In this document: positions 51,520 through 62,897 of the stretch, piece by piece
Layout: the number at the start of each line of letters is the position of its first letter
Position numbering within the stretch: the stretch's first letter is position 1
Assembly: GCF_021730615.1 (NCBI RefSeq)
Contig: NZ_JAJLMN010000001.1
Coordinates: 3,483,501-3,547,500, forward strand
Direction of reading: 5' to 3'
Source: Lichenibacterium dinghuense
GTDB taxonomy: Bacteria; Pseudomonadota; Alphaproteobacteria; Rhizobiales; Beijerinckiaceae
DNA length: 64,000 nucleotides
Made by a program: the position numbers and the translations under genes
The notes under the pieces: model-generated
Database searches by the model: none
What the model saw: only the letters and a program-made list of their open reading frames with translations
What the model was told of the DNA's origin: nothing

Positions 51520-53696
51520 TCTCCCGTCCCCTTGTAGGCTTCGGGGTCCTTCTGAGCGTAGCCGAAGCGCGCGTTCAGCGCCGCGAGCAGCGCTTCCGCG
51601 GCCTCGGCCACCACCGTGCCGGGCGGGAACACCGCCGCCACGCCCGCGGCCTTCACGGCATCGACGTCGCCCGGCGGGATCACGCCGCCCACCACCAGCA
51701 GCACGTCCGAGCGCCCCGCGGCGTCGAGCGCCGCGCGGACCTCCGGCACCAGCGTGAGGTGCCCGGCCGCCAGCGACGACACGCCGACGATGTGGGCGCC
51801 TTCGGCGACGGCGCGGGCCGCCACCTCGCTGGGGCTCGCGAAGAGATCGCCCACCGACACCGCGAAGCCGAGGTCGGCGAAGGCGGAGGCGATGACCTTC
51901 TGGCCGCGGTCGTGCCCGTCCTGCCCCACCTTGGCGACGAGGATGCGGGGCGGGCCGCCGTGGTCCTCCGTGAAGGCCGCCGTCATGCGCGCCACCCGCG
52001 CCACGGCGGGGCTGTCGCCCGCGGCGCGCCGGTAGACGCCGGAGATGAGTTCGGCCGTCGCGGCGTGGCGCCCCCACGCGGCTTCGAGCGCGCCCGAGAT
52101 CTCGCCCACCGTGGCGCGCGCCCGCGCGGCCTCGACGCTGAGCGCGAGCAAGTTGCCCGCGCCGTCCCGCGCCGCCGCGGTCAGCGCCGCGAGCGCTGAG
52201 GCCACGGCGCCGCCGTCCCTCTCAGCCTTCAGCCGCGCGAGCTTGGCGAGCTGCGCCTCGCGCACCGCGGCGTTGTCGATCCGGAGCACGTCGAGCGGCT
52301 CCTCGACGGCCGGCCGGTAGCGGTTCACCCCCACCACGGCCTGCGCGCCGGAATCGATGCGCGCCTGCGTTTCCGCGGCCGCCTCCTCGATGCGGCGCTT
52401 GGGCAGGCCGGCCTCCATGGCCTTCGCCATGCCGCCCAGCGCTTCCACCTCGGCGATGTGGGCGGAAGCGCGCGCGGCGAGGTCCGCGGTCAGGCGCTCG
52501 ACGTAGTAGGAGCCGCCCCAGGGATCGATGATCCGCGTGGTGCCGCTCTCACGCTGCAGCAGCAGTTGCGTGTTCCGGGCGATGCGGGCGGAGAAGTCGG
52601 TCGGCAGCGCCAGCGCTTCGTCGAGCGCGTTGGTGTGCAGCGACTGCGTGCCGCCCTGCGTCGCCGCCATGGCCTCGACCATGGTTCGGGTGACGTTGTT
52701 GAACACGTCCTGCGCGGTGAGCGACCAGCCCGACGTCTGGCAGTGGGTGCGAAGCGCCAGCGACTTCTCCGACTGCGGCTCGAACTGCTTGACCAGCCGC
52801 GACCACAGCAGCCGCGCCGCCCGCAGCTTCGCCACCTCGATGAAGAAGTTCATGCCGACCGCGAAGAAGAAGGACAGCCGCGGCGCGAAGTCGTCGATCT
52901 TCAGCCCCGCCGCGAGGCCCGCCCGGATGTAGTCGACGCCGTCGGCCAGCGTGTAGGCGAGTTCGAGGTCGGCCGTCGCCCCGGCCTCCTGCATGTGGTA
53001 GCCGGAGATCGAGATGGAGTTGAAGCGCGGCATCCGCGTCGACGTGTAGGCGAAGATGTCGGACACGATCCGCATGGAGGGCGCGGGCGGATAAATGTAG
53101 GTGTTGCGGACCATGAACTCTTTGAGAATGTCGTTCTGGATCGTGCCCGAGAGCTGCTCGGGCGCGACGCCCTGCTCCTCCGCGGCCACGATGTAGAGCG
53201 CCATCACGGGCAGCACCGCGCCGTTCATGGTCATCGACACGCTCATCTCGTCGAGCGGGATGCCGTCGAAGAGCTGCCGCATGTCGAGGATGGAGTCGAT
53301 CGCCACCCCGGCCATGCCGACGTCGCCGGCGACGCGTGGGTGGTCGGAGTCGTAGCCGCGGTGAGTGGCGAGGTCGAAGGCGACCGACAGGCCCTTCTGC
53401 CCGGCCGCGAGGTTGCGGCGATAGAAGGCGTTCGAGGCTTCCGCCGTGGAGAAGCCGGCGTATTGCCGGACCGTCCAGGGCTGGGTGGCGTACATGGTCG
53501 GGTAGGGGCCGCGCAGGAACGGCGCCGCGCCCGGGAAGCCGTCGACGCCGTCGAGGCCGGCGCGGTCGGCCACTCCGTAGGCGGGCCGGACCGCGATGCC
53601 CTCGGGCGAGGGCCAGGGCGCGCGGGGCGGAGCGCCGGAGGCGGGCGCCGCGGTCGGGCGCCAGGGCAGGGCGGTGAAGTCGGGGATCGCGCTCAC
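51516..53696 (-). CDS. mcmA: Methylmalonyl-CoA mutase large (catalytic) subunit
   Basis: 726 residues. Substrate-barrel marks: [40 protein letters not shown] and [20 protein letters not shown]. The C-terminal B12-binding domain has [20 protein letters not shown], with the cobalt-coordinating His at about 595. Converts (R)-methylmalonyl-CoA to succinyl-CoA. It is followed by mce and preceded, after a 213-base gap with a palindromic element, by mcmB. Confidence 0.97.
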   Translation of the reverse strand: MSAIPDFTALPWRPTAAPASGAPPRAPWPSPEGIAVRPAYGVADRAGLDGVDGFPGAAPFLRGPYPTMYATQPWTVRQYAGFSTAEASNAFYRRNLAAGQKGLSVAFDLATHRGYDSDHPRVAGDVGMAGVAIDSILDMRQLFDGIPLDEMSVSMTMNGAVLPVMALYIVAAEEQGVAPEQLSGTIQNDILKEFMVRNTYIYPPAPSMRIVSDIFAYTSTRMPRFNSISISGYHMQEAGATADLELAYTLADGVDYIRAGLAAGLKIDDFAPRLSFFFAVGMNFFIEVAKLRAARLLWSRLVKQFEPQSEKSLALRTHCQTSGWSLTAQDVFNNVTRTMVEAMAATQGGTQSLHTNALDEALALPTDFSARIARNTQLLLQRESGTTRIIDPWGGSYYVERLTADLAARASAHIAEVEALGGMAKAMEAGLPKRRIEEAAAETQARIDSGAQAVVGVNRYRPAVEEPLDVLRIDNAAVREAQLAKLARLKAERDGGAVASALAALTAAARDGAGNLLALSVEAARARATVGEISGALEAAWGRHAATAELISGVYRRAAGDSPAVARVARMTAAFTEDHGGPPRILVAKVGQDGHDRGQKVIASAFADLGFAVSVGDLFASPSEVAARAVAEGAHIVGVSSLAAGHLTLVPEVRAALDAAGRSDVLLVVGGVIPPGDVDAVKAAGVAAVFPPGTVVAEAAEALLAALNARFGYAQKDPEAYKGTGE

Positions 53697-53749
53697 GGGG
53701 CGTCTCCTGTCATCGTGCGGCTGTCAGCATGGGACGCGACGGCGACCGC

Positions 53750-53887
53750 TCCCCCTCTCCCTCGTGGAGAGGGGTAAGGGGTGAGGGGCGGTGCAGGAAA
53801 GAACTGGCGCTTCCTGCCGCGCCATACCGATCGACGCGCGCCGCTTCACCCTCACCCCCGACCTCTCTCCACGAGGGAGAGGGGAGG
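53750..53887. repeat. Inverted-repeat mosaic element between mcmB and mcmA
   Basis: A CCCCTCTCC-CTCGT-GGAGAGGGG hairpin (53752-53774) and its near inverse (about 53861-53885) stand at the ends, with complementary stretches GGGGTGAGGG/CCCTCACCCCC inside and a GCAGGAA/TTCCTGC hairpin in the middle. The whole 138 bases can fold as one cruciform. Same family as 24136-24166. Confidence 0.8.
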
Positions 53888-53909
53888 AACGCCATTCGCA
53901 TAGCGTTCG

Positions 53910-55304
53910 TCACGATCGGCTTCCCGCCTCCGCGAGCTCGTCGTCCCGCATGCTCGGCAGCGCGCCGGCCGCCCGCGCCGGCGCCGCGGGCAGGGGCATC
54001 AGCACCGACGGCTCCGGCTCCTCGGCCAGGGGGTAGGCGGTGGTGCCGAGGATCGAGCGCGTCCCCGCCGCGATCTCCGCCGTGCGCCGCGCCCGCGACG
54101 CCGCGAGACGCGCGCCCCACGATCCGTCCGCCAGCGCCGCCGGCAGCCCGCCCGCCCGTTCGATCCCCTGGAACAGCGTCCAGGCTTCCGCGCAGAGCGC
54201 CTCCGTCAGGGCCTCGACGGCGCCGGAGCCCGCGCCCGCGTCGGCGACCCGGTCGAGCCCCGCCTCGTCTCGCAGCACCAGCGCGGTGTTGCGGGCGAGG
54301 CGCCGCGCGAAGGGGTCGGCGAGCCCGAGCGGCGCCGTGTGGGGCAGCACCGCCACCGTGTCGGCGTCGCCGAGGATCGCGCCCGCGCAGGCCAGCGCGT
54401 TGCGCAGGAGGTTGGTGGGCGGGTCGCGCCGCGCCAGCATGCGCCAGCTCGTCTCGGCGTGGAGGCGGACCGGCCGCGGCTCCGATCCGCACCCCTCCTC
54501 GACGCGCGCCCACAGCCGGCGCAGGGCGCGGAGCTTGGCGACCGTCAGGAACAGGTCGGCGTCGGCGGCGAGCGTGAAGCTCAGGAGGTCGCGCGCCGCG
54601 TCGGGGGCGGTGCCGCCCGCGTCGAGGGCGCGGAGGTAGGCGACGCCGGCCGCCAGCGCGGCGGCGAGCTCCTGCGCCTCGGAAGCGCCGGCCTCGTGGT
54701 GAGGGCGGCCGTCGGCGCGGAGCAGGCGGCCGCCGAGCCCGCGGTCGCGCAGGGCGCCCACGATCTCGACCAGCAGCGCCGCCAGCCCCGGCCAGGGTTT
54801 CGGGGCCTCGGCCGTGCGGGCGACGAAGCCGATGGGGTCGATGCCGGCGTCGAGGTCGAGCGCGGTGGCCGGGATGCGCCGCGCCTCCGCCGCGTCGAGC
54901 AGGGCCCGCACGGCGTCGAGCGCGGCGAAGGGCGCGGGTTCGAGGCGCAGCGGCAGCATGTCGAGCTCGACGCCCGCCAGGGCCGCGTCGAGCCCGCCGA
55001 GCGCGAGGCCGAAGCCGCGCGCCGCGGGCGCGCCCTCGAAGGCGAGGGCGAGGCCGTCGGCGCCGTTCTCCAGGTCGTCGAGCGGGGAGAGGCCCTCGGC
55101 GTCGAGCCGCGTGAACAGGCGGCAGGGCTCCCGCGCGCCGGCGGGGCCGGGCGCCGCGGAGGCGGGGTAGAGCGGCGCGACCACGATGCCGTCGAGCGTG
55201 CGGGTGACGAGGCGCCCGTCGAAGTCGCCGCCCTTCAGCACGCGGGCGACGGCGGCACGCCACGCGGCCTCGGCGGCGGGATCGGGGAAGGCGGGCGCGG
55301 TCAT
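53910..55304 (-). CDS. mcmB: Methylmalonyl-CoA mutase small subunit
   Basis: 464 residues. It resembles the barrel half of the mutase (RPVRLHAETSWRMLARRDPP, TNLLRNALACAGAILGDADT, ARRLARNTALVLRDEAGLDR) but is degenerate. The C-terminal B12-like domain of larger small subunits is absent, since the chain stops at about the place where it would begin. It is structural, without catalysis. It follows pccA by 23 bases and precedes mcmA on the same strand. Confidence 0.88.
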   Translation of the reverse strand: MTAPAFPDPAAEAAWRAAVARVLKGGDFDGRLVTRTLDGIVVAPLYPASAAPGPAGAREPCRLFTRLDAEGLSPLDDLENGADGLALAFEGAPAARGFGLALGGLDAALAGVELDMLPLRLEPAPFAALDAVRALLDAAEARRIPATALDLDAGIDPIGFVARTAEAPKPWPGLAALLVEIVGALRDRGLGGRLLRADGRPHHEAGASEAQELAAALAAGVAYLRALDAGGTAPDAARDLLSFTLAADADLFLTVAKLRALRRLWARVEEGCGSEPRPVRLHAETSWRMLARRDPPTNLLRNALACAGAILGDADTVAVLPHTAPLGLADPFARRLARNTALVLRDEAGLDRVADAGAGSGAVEALTEALCAEAWTLFQGIERAGGLPAALADGSWGARLAASRARRTAEIAAGTRSILGTTAYPLAEEPEPSVLMPLPAAPARAAGALPSMRDDELAEAGSRS

Positions 55305-55327
55305 GCCGGGGCTCTCATGCGTCGCCC

Positions 55328-57331
55328 TCACGCGAATTCGAGGATCACGGCCTCGAAGCCGAGGCTGTCGCCGGCCCTGACCAGCACCTTGGCGACCGTG
55401 CCGTCGCGCTCGGCCTTGAGCACGTTCTCCATCTTCATGGCCTCGACGACCGCCAGCGACTCGCCCGACTTCACGGCCTGCCCTTCGCGCACCAGCACCT
55501 CGCGCAGCAGGCCCGGCATGGGGCACAGCACCTGCTTGCCGGAGCCCGCGGCGCCCTTCGCGGGCATGAGCCGCGCCAGCTCGGCCTCGCGCATCGTGTA
55601 GACGCGGGCGTCGGCGAAGGAGCCGGCGTGGCTGAGCAGGGCGCCGTTCGGCACCGGCAACACGCCGACCGCGATGCGGTCGCCGCCGACCGTGCCGTGC
55701 CACACGGGCTCGCCCGGCCGCCAGTCGCCCGCCACCGCGACGCTGTCGCCGCCCTCGACGTCCACCACCCAGTGCCCGTCCGCGCCGTCGAGCGTGAAGA
55801 CGACGTCCCGCTCCCCGACCCTGACCGTGCGCCGCCGCTCGAAGACCACGGGCCGCGCCACCGGCATCTGCCCGGAGATCCGGCGCTTGCGCGCGTTGAG
55901 CTTGGCGTCGACCACCGCCGCCACGCAGGCGAGCCGCAGCGCGACCGTGCCGGCCGGCACCGGGTTCGCGAACTCCGCCCCGAACTCCTCGGCGATGAAG
56001 CCCGTCGACAGCCGGCCGGCGCGCCAGCGCTCGTGCCCCATCAGGGCCGACAGGAAGGGGATGTTGTGGCGGATGCCGTGGATGGCGAATCCGTCGAGCG
56101 CCCGGGACTGCGCCGCGATGGCTTCGGCCCTCGTCGGCGCGTGCGTGACGAGCTTGGCGATCATGGGATCGTAGAAGATCGAGATGGCGCCGCCCTCGCC
56201 CACCCCCGTGTCGACCCGCACGGTCGCGCCCCCGTCCTCTCCCTCGGCCGGGGGCCGGAAGGTGGTGAGGCGGCCGGTCGAGGGCAGGAAGCCGCGCGTC
56301 GGGTCCTCGGCGTAGACGCGGGCCTCGACGGCCCAGCCCTGCATCCTGACGTCCTCCTGGCGGATCCGCAGCGGCTCGCCGGCCGCGACGCGGATCATCT
56401 GCTCGACGAGGTCGAGGCCGGTGACGAGCTCGGTAACGGGATGCTCGACCTGGAGCCGGGTGTTCATCTCCAGGAAGAAGAAGCTCCGGTCCTGCCCGGC
56501 GACGAACTCCACCGTGCCGGCGGAATCGTAGTCGACCGCCTTGGCCAGCGCGACCGCCTGGGCGCCCATCAGCGCCCGCGTCTCGGGGTCGAGCAGGGGC
56601 GAGGGGGCCTCCTCCAGGACCTTCTGGTTGCGGCGCTGGATCGAGCACTCCCGCTCGCCGAGGTGGATCACGTTGCCGTGCTTGTCGCCGAGCACCTGGA
56701 TCTCGACGTGGCGCGGGTTCTCGATGAACTTCTCGATGAATATCCGGTCGTCGCCGAAGGAGGCCGCGGCCTCGGATCTCGCGCGGGCGAAGCCGTCCGC
56801 CACCTCGGCGCTGGAATAGGCGATGCGCATGCCCTTGCCGCCGCCGCCCGCCGAGGCCTTGATCATCACCGGATAGCCGATGCGTTGCGCGATCTCGGCC
56901 GCGTGGGCGGCGTCGCGGATCACGTCGAGGTTGCCCGGCACCGTGGACACGCCGGCCGCGCGGGCGAAGCGCTTGCTCTCGATCTTGTCCCCCATGGCCG
57001 CGATGGCGTGGGGGTTCGGGCCGATGAAGGCGACGCCGGCCGCGCGCAGAGCCTCCGCGAAGGCTTCGCGCTCGCTCAGGAAGCCGTAGCCGGGGTGGAC
57101 CGCCTCGGCACCGGTGGAGCGGCAGGCCTCCACGATGCGGCCGATGTCGAGGTAGGACTGCGCGGCGGGGCTCGGGCCGATGTGCACCGCCTCGTCGGCC
57201 ATCTCGACGTGGAGCGCGTCGCGGTCGGCGTCCGAATAGACCGCGACCGTGGCGATGCCCATGCGCTTCGCGGTGCGGATGATGCGGCAGGCGATCTCGC
57301 CCCGGTTGGCGATCAGGATCTTCTTGAACAA
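55328..57331 (-). CDS. pccA: Propionyl-CoA carboxylase alpha (biotin) subunit
   Basis: 667 residues if the TTG at 57331 (MFKKILIANRGEIACRIIRT) is used; a GTG at 57367 would add 12 poorly conserved residues. Biotin carboxylase domain: ATP-grasp with MIKASAGGGGKGMRIAYSSA, EKFIENPRHVEIQVLGDKHG, ECSIQRRNQKVLEEAPSPLL, FLEMNTRLQVEHPVTELVTG. At the C-terminus is the biotin site VVEAMKMENVLKAE. It works with PccB to make (S)-methylmalonyl-CoA. Upstream of mcmB, same transcript likely. Confidence 0.95.
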   Translation of the reverse strand: MFKKILIANRGEIACRIIRTAKRMGIATVAVYSDADRDALHVEMADEAVHIGPSPAAQSYLDIGRIVEACRSTGAEAVHPGYGFLSEREAFAEALRAAGVAFIGPNPHAIAAMGDKIESKRFARAAGVSTVPGNLDVIRDAAHAAEIAQRIGYPVMIKASAGGGGKGMRIAYSSAEVADGFARARSEAAASFGDDRIFIEKFIENPRHVEIQVLGDKHGNVIHLGERECSIQRRNQKVLEEAPSPLLDPETRALMGAQAVALAKAVDYDSAGTVEFVAGQDRSFFFLEMNTRLQVEHPVTELVTGLDLVEQMIRVAAGEPLRIRQEDVRMQGWAVEARVYAEDPTRGFLPSTGRLTTFRPPAEGEDGGATVRVDTGVGEGGAISIFYDPMIAKLVTHAPTRAEAIAAQSRALDGFAIHGIRHNIPFLSALMGHERWRAGRLSTGFIAEEFGAEFANPVPAGTVALRLACVAAVVDAKLNARKRRISGQMPVARPVVFERRRTVRVGERDVVFTLDGADGHWVVDVEGGDSVAVAGDWRPGEPVWHGTVGGDRIAVGVLPVPNGALLSHAGSFADARVYTMREAELARLMPAKGAAGSGKQVLCPMPGLLREVLVREGQAVKSGESLAVVEAMKMENVLKAERDGTVAKVLVRAGDSLGFEAVILEFA

Positions 57332-57461
57332 CGTTTCGGCCCCGCTGTGTTGGGGCCATGGTGGCACGCGGGTGAGGCGTCGTCACCCCCGCGGGGCGCT
57401 CGCTTGCCGGTGGAGGGGCGGGGGCCTATCGTGACGCTTCGGGAGCGATCGAAGGTGCGTC

Positions 57462-57752
57462 ATGCGCGTGTCGACGGCGGAGTTCATCAGCGGGTTCGAC
57501 GACCTCGCGGACCGGGCCGAGACGGAGCCCGTGACGATCACGCAGGGCGGCCGGGACAGGCTGGTCCTCGTGTCGGCGGACGAATACGCGCGGCTGATCG
57601 GCCAGGACGGGAGCGCATCCGCGACCGGCGAGCCGGCGCGGACCGAGGGCGGGATGCCGGAGATCTGGGGGGCGCTGCGGGGGACGATGTCCTGGGACAA
57701 GGACAGCGACATCACTGAACCGACAGGGGAAGCCTGGGACGCCGAGCGTTGA
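57462..57752 (+). CDS. Phd/YefM-type antitoxin
   Basis: 96 residues. MRVSTAEFISGFDDLADRAE and EPVTITQGGRDRLVLVSADE, then YARLIG, is the Phd-like DNA-binding fold. The C-terminal half is acidic and presumably wraps the toxin. Its TGA overlaps the toxin TTG. Confidence 0.85.
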   Translation: MRVSTAEFISGFDDLADRAETEPVTITQGGRDRLVLVSADEYARLIGQDGSASATGEPARTEGGMPEIWGALRGTMSWDKDSDITEPTGEAWDAER

Positions 57753-58171
57753 GTGCCAACGCCCCTCTTCTTCTCGACACCTGCGCGGCGATCTTCCTGA
57801 CCGAGGGGACGCCTTTGTCGACCGAAGCTCGTGACGCGCTCGCCACTTCGAGGGCTGCCGGAAATCCGGTCTTCGTCTCCCCCTTCACGGCCTGGGAATA
57901 TGCGACGCTCGTCGCGAAGAAGCGGCTGCGGTCGACGATCACGCCCGACGCCTGGTTCGCGACGCTCCTGAGTTTCCCCAATTTCACGCTCGCGCCCCTC
58001 ACCGCCGAGATCCTGATCGCTTCGACAAGGCTCCCCGGCACCCCGCCGCGCGACCCGGCGGACCGCATCATCGCCGCGACGGCCCGCGCCGGCGGCCTCA
58101 CCGTCGTCACGCGGGACGGCGAGCTCCTGCCCTACGCCGCCGCGGGCCACCTCGCGGCGGTCCGGTGCTGA
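57749..58171 (+). CDS. vapC: PIN-domain toxin (VapC-like)
   Basis: 140 residues from TTG 57749, which overlaps the antitoxin stop (TTGA). PIN-domain marks: LLLDTCAAIFLTEG, FVSPFTAWEYATLVAKKRLR, PRDPADRIIAATARAGGLTV, VTRDGELLPY. A predicted RNase. The pair sits between pccA and serA, far from vapBC at 48 kb, and the two toxins are only distantly alike. Confidence 0.88.
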   Translation: MSANAPLLLDTCAAIFLTEGTPLSTEARDALATSRAAGNPVFVSPFTAWEYATLVAKKRLRSTITPDAWFATLLSFPNFTLAPLTAEILIASTRLPGTPPRDPADRIIAATARAGGLTVVTRDGELLPYAAAGHLAAVRC

Positions 58172-58193
58172 GGCCGGATCGCCGCGCCGCGGC

Positions 58194-59432
58194 TCAGTAC
58201 ACCAGCCGCGCCCGCATCGTGCCCGGGATGGCGCGGATCTCCTCCAGCAGGGCTTCCGCGCGGTCGCCGAGGTCCACGGCCTCCACCACCACGTAGCCGA
58301 CGTCGCCGTCCGTCTGCAGGAACTGGCCGGTGATGTTGATGTCCTGCGACGAGAACACCTCGTTGATCTTGCGCAGCATACCGGGCAGGTTCTCGTGCAC
58401 GTGGATGAAGCGCGTGCCGTTGGGCCGCGGCGGCAGCTGCACCTGCGGGAAGTTGACGGCGCCGACCGTCGAGCCGACGTCGGAATATTCGACGAGCTTG
58501 CGCGCCACCTCGGCGCCGATGCGCTCCTGCGCTTCCAGCGTCGAGCCGCCGACGTGCGGCGTCAGGATCACGTTCTCGATGCCCTGCAGGGGCGAGGCGA
58601 AGCGCTCCGTGTTGGAGCCGGGCTCCTTGGGGAACACGTCGATGGCGGCGCCCTGCAGGTGCCCGTCCCGCAGCGCCCGCGCCAGGGCGTCGATGTCCAC
58701 CACCGTGCCGCGCGCGTTGTTGATCAGGTAGGCGCCCGGCTTCATGGCGCGGATCTCGGCCTCGCCGATCATGTTCTGCGTCGAGGGGGTCTCGGGCACG
58801 TGCAGGGACACGACGTCGCTCTGGGCCAGCAGCGCGTGCAGGCTCTCGACGGGATCGGTGTTGCCGTGGCGGAGCTTGTCGGCCGTGTCGAAGTAGATCA
58901 CCCGCATGCCCATCGCCTCGGCGAGGTTGGACAGCTGCGTGCCGATGTTGCCGTAGCCCACGATGCCGAGCACCTTGCCGCGCACCTCGTGGCTGAAGGT
59001 GGCGGACTTGTCCCAGCCGCCGACATGCGCGGCGTTGGAGCGCGGCAGCACGCGGCGCAGCAGCATCACGATCTCGCCGATGACGAGCTCCGCCACCGAG
59101 CGGGTGTTGGAGAAGGGCGCGTTGAACACCGGCACGCCGATCTCGCGCGCGGCGTCGAGATCGATCTGGTTGGTGCCGACCGAGAAGCAGCCCACCGCCA
59201 TCAGCCGGTCGGCGGCCGTCACCATCTGCCTCGTCATCTGCGTGCGCGAGCGGATGCCGAGGATGTGCGTGCCCTGGAGCGCCTCGACCAGCTTGTCGCC
59301 GTCGAGCGCGGTCTTCAGCCGCGTGACGTTGGTGTAGCCGGCCTGGGTGAAGAGGTCCGCGGCGGTCTGGCTGATGCCCTCCAGCAGGAGGACGCGGACC
59401 TTGTCCTTCGACAGGGAGTAGCGGGGCGGCAT
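58194..59432 (-). CDS. serA: D-3-phosphoglycerate dehydrogenase
   Basis: 412 residues, the E. coli SerA length, including a C-terminal ACT domain. Marks: VGCFSVGTNQIDLDAAREIG, the NAD site GKVLGIVGYGNIGTQLSNLA, NARGTVVDIDALARALRDGH, NVILTPHVGGSTLEAQERIG with the catalytic His, and FIHVHENLPGMLRKINEVFS (ACT, serine binding). First step of serine synthesis; in methylotroph-like hosts also linked to one-carbon supply. Probably feedback-inhibited by serine. Confidence 0.96.
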   Translation of the reverse strand: MPPRYSLSKDKVRVLLLEGISQTAADLFTQAGYTNVTRLKTALDGDKLVEALQGTHILGIRSRTQMTRQMVTAADRLMAVGCFSVGTNQIDLDAAREIGVPVFNAPFSNTRSVAELVIGEIVMLLRRVLPRSNAAHVGGWDKSATFSHEVRGKVLGIVGYGNIGTQLSNLAEAMGMRVIYFDTADKLRHGNTDPVESLHALLAQSDVVSLHVPETPSTQNMIGEAEIRAMKPGAYLINNARGTVVDIDALARALRDGHLQGAAIDVFPKEPGSNTERFASPLQGIENVILTPHVGGSTLEAQERIGAEVARKLVEYSDVGSTVGAVNFPQVQLPPRPNGTRFIHVHENLPGMLRKINEVFSSQDINITGQFLQTDGDVGYVVVEAVDLGDRAEALLEEIRAIPGTMRARLVY

Positions 59433-59551
59433 GGGTCTATGTCTCTCGGGTTCGCGCGCGGCCGGCGCCGGGCCGGCATTCGGCTGGCAGCGCTAGCGGA
59501 GCGCCGCGCCCGCGTCGACCCCCCGCTGCCGCGGAAGCCGGCATGGCAGGG

Positions 59552-60031
59552 TCACGTCCGCGCCAGGACGTCCAGCATGGCGGCGACCTTGTCCTGCACG
59601 AGGTCGCGGGTGAGCGCGTCGAGCCCGCAGGCGCCGACGTCCTCGGCCTCCGCGCCCGACAGGAGCAGCGTGCGCCGGAACAGCACACGCCGCCCCCTGC
59701 TGTCGCACACGACGTTGAAGTGCGGGGCGCCGTTCTTGAAGTTGGACGTCCTGTGGCGGCGGAACACGTTCATCTGCACCGAGGGCGGGACCAGCACGCC
59801 GCGGCAGGTCGTCCGCTCGGCCACGCGCTCGATCGAGAAGAAGCGCCCGTGCCTTTCCAGGAGGTGGCCCACCTCCGCCATGGCCGGCACCACGACCCGC
59901 TCCGCCTTGGCGCGGAACTCGCGCAGGAAGGCGTCGCCAGGGGAGGGGGCGTGCAGCACCCGCACGGCCTCGCCGGAGCCCCGCCCGGCGGCGAACGACG
60001 ACCTCAGCCTGTCCCTCAGTTCGTCCCGCAT
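59552..60031 (-). CDS. Hypothetical protein, 159 aa
   Basis: A basic, soluble product: FLREFRAKAERVVVPAMAEV, VGHLLERHGRFFSIERVAER, then a beta-like stretch SVQMNVFRRHRTSNFKNGAP, HFNVVCDSRGRRVLFRRTLL and a C-terminal helix. Not recognised. Upstream of serA on the same strand, but with a gap of about 120 bases. Confidence 0.6.
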   Translation of the reverse strand: MRDELRDRLRSSFAAGRGSGEAVRVLHAPSPGDAFLREFRAKAERVVVPAMAEVGHLLERHGRFFSIERVAERTTCRGVLVPPSVQMNVFRRHRTSNFKNGAPHFNVVCDSRGRRVLFRRTLLLSGAEAEDVGACGLDALTRDLVQDKVAAMLDVLART

Positions 60032-60196
60032 GGGGGCCTCCCTGCCCGGTTTCTCGGCACCGATGACGGGAATGTGGCGATCGCGTTTCGGTCTGTCGAG
60101 GGGATGGCGGGCGCCGATCGTCGTTAACGGAACGTCAACGGCTGTGGCGCGATCGTCGAGATCGCGCCCGAGAATCGCCGACCTCGGCGCGCGTCA

Positions 60197-60214
60197 TGTG
60201 ACGTCGAGGTCACA
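60197..60214. promoter_or_regulatory. Crp/Fnr-like palindrome TGTGAC-N6-GTCACA
   Basis: A perfect inverted repeat of six-base arms, TGTGAC and GTCACA, with a 6-base centre, 16 bases upstream of the start codon at 60231. Crp sites have TGTGA-N6-TCACA; here the same core is spaced by eight. This is notable because an adenylate cyclase is encoded in this window. Confidence 0.4.
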
Positions 60215-60230
60215 GCCGGGGAGAGGGTCG

Positions 60231-60455
60231 ATGGCGGACTGGTCCGTGAAGGGCGTGGGCGTCGAGGTGACGGTGACGAGCCCGGCCGGCGACGAATATC
60301 CCTTCGTCATCACCGACGTCGCCGACCTGCACCTCCAGCTCGGCACGCGGCCGCGATGGCAGGCCGGCCGCGAGCCCACCGACGCCGCCGCCCGGATCGA
60401 CGACGCGCTCGCGGTGGCGTCGCGCTGGACCGAGGACACGTTCGGGCCGGCGTAG
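60231..60455 (+). CDS. Hypothetical protein, 74 aa
   Basis: GGAGAGGG precedes ATG 60231 closely. MADWSVKGVGVEVTVTSPAG, then DEYPFVITDVADLHLQLGTR and RIDDALAVASRWTEDTFGPA: a small beta-rich protein with a C-terminal helix. No family is recognised. Convergent with pccB, 30 bases apart. Confidence 0.55.
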   Translation: MADWSVKGVGVEVTVTSPAGDEYPFVITDVADLHLQLGTRPRWQAGREPTDAAARIDDALAVASRWTEDTFGPA

Positions 60456-60485
60456 CTGTTCCTGAGTTGAAATCGAGGCCGTTGT

Positions 60486-62018
<1,533 letters not shown>

Positions 62019-62123
62019 CGTACCCCCTGCCGCGCTTCCCCGCCCCCGTTGTGGCGCCGATCGGCCTTCCCCCGCAACGGGTTTCGCGCCAAGCTCGCGC
62101 GAACGACGGATCGGGAGGAGCCT

Positions 62124-62897
62124 GTGCCGGGCCCAAGCTTCACGGCAAACCTCGGCGGCCGCGTCGCGCTCGTGACGGGCGCCTCGGGCGGCCTCGGCGC
62201 CCATTTCGCTGCGCTGCTGGCGCGCTCCGGCGCCCGCGTCGCCGTGGCGGCGCGCCGGGCGGAGAGCTGCGCGGCCGTGTGCGAGGCGCTCCGCGCCGCG
62301 GGCGGCGAGGCCGAGGCGTTCCGGCTCGACGTCGCCGACGCCGCGTCGGTCGGGGCCGCCTTCGCGGCCGTCGAGGCCCGCTTCGGCGCGCTCGACGTGC
62401 TGGTCAACAACGCCGGCATCTCGGCCGCCGGCCCGAGCCTCGACCTGCCCGAGGAGGCCTGGGACCGGGTGGTGGACACCAACCTCAAGGGCGCCTTCCT
62501 GTGCGCCCAGGCGGCGGCGCGGATCATGCGGGCGCGCGGCGGGGGTGCCATCGTCAACGTCGCCTCGATCCTCGGGCTCCGGGTCGCGGCCCAGGTGGCG
62601 CCCTACGCGGCCTCGAAGGCGGGGCTCGTGCAGCTCACCCGCGCGCTGGCGTTGGAATGGGCGCGGCACGGGGTGCGGGTCAACGCGCTCTGCCCCGGCT
62701 ACGTCGAGACCGACATCAACCGCGGCTTCTTCGCGAGCGACGCCGGGCAGGCCATGGTGAAGCGCATCCCGCAGCGCCGCATCGGCACGGCGGAGGACCT
62801 CGACGGCCCGCTGCTGCTGCTCTGCTCGGACGCGTCGCGCTACATGACGGGGGCCGAGATCGCGGTCGACGGCGGCCACCTCGTCTCGTCGCTCTAG
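62124..62897 (+). CDS. SDR-family oxidoreductase
   Basis: 257 residues from GTG 62124, with GGAGGAG about five bases upstream. Motifs: [20 protein letters not shown], the NNAG motif [14 protein letters not shown], Ser in [30 protein letters not shown], and [15 protein letters not shown] classical SDR of 3-hydroxyacyl type. The acyl-CoA dehydrogenase follows on the same strand, but a MITE lies between; the stop codon TAG falls inside the duplicated CTAG target. Confidence 0.92.
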   Translation: MPGPSFTANLGGRVALVTGASGGLGAHFAALLARSGARVAVAARRAESCAAVCEALRAAGGEAEAFRLDVADAASVGAAFAAVEARFGALDVLVNNAGISAAGPSLDLPEEAWDRVVDTNLKGAFLCAQAAARIMRARGGGAIVNVASILGLRVAAQVAPYAASKAGLVQLTRALALEWARHGVRVNALCPGYVETDINRGFFASDAGQAMVKRIPQRRIGTAEDLDGPLLLLCSDASRYMTGAEIAVDGGHLVSSL

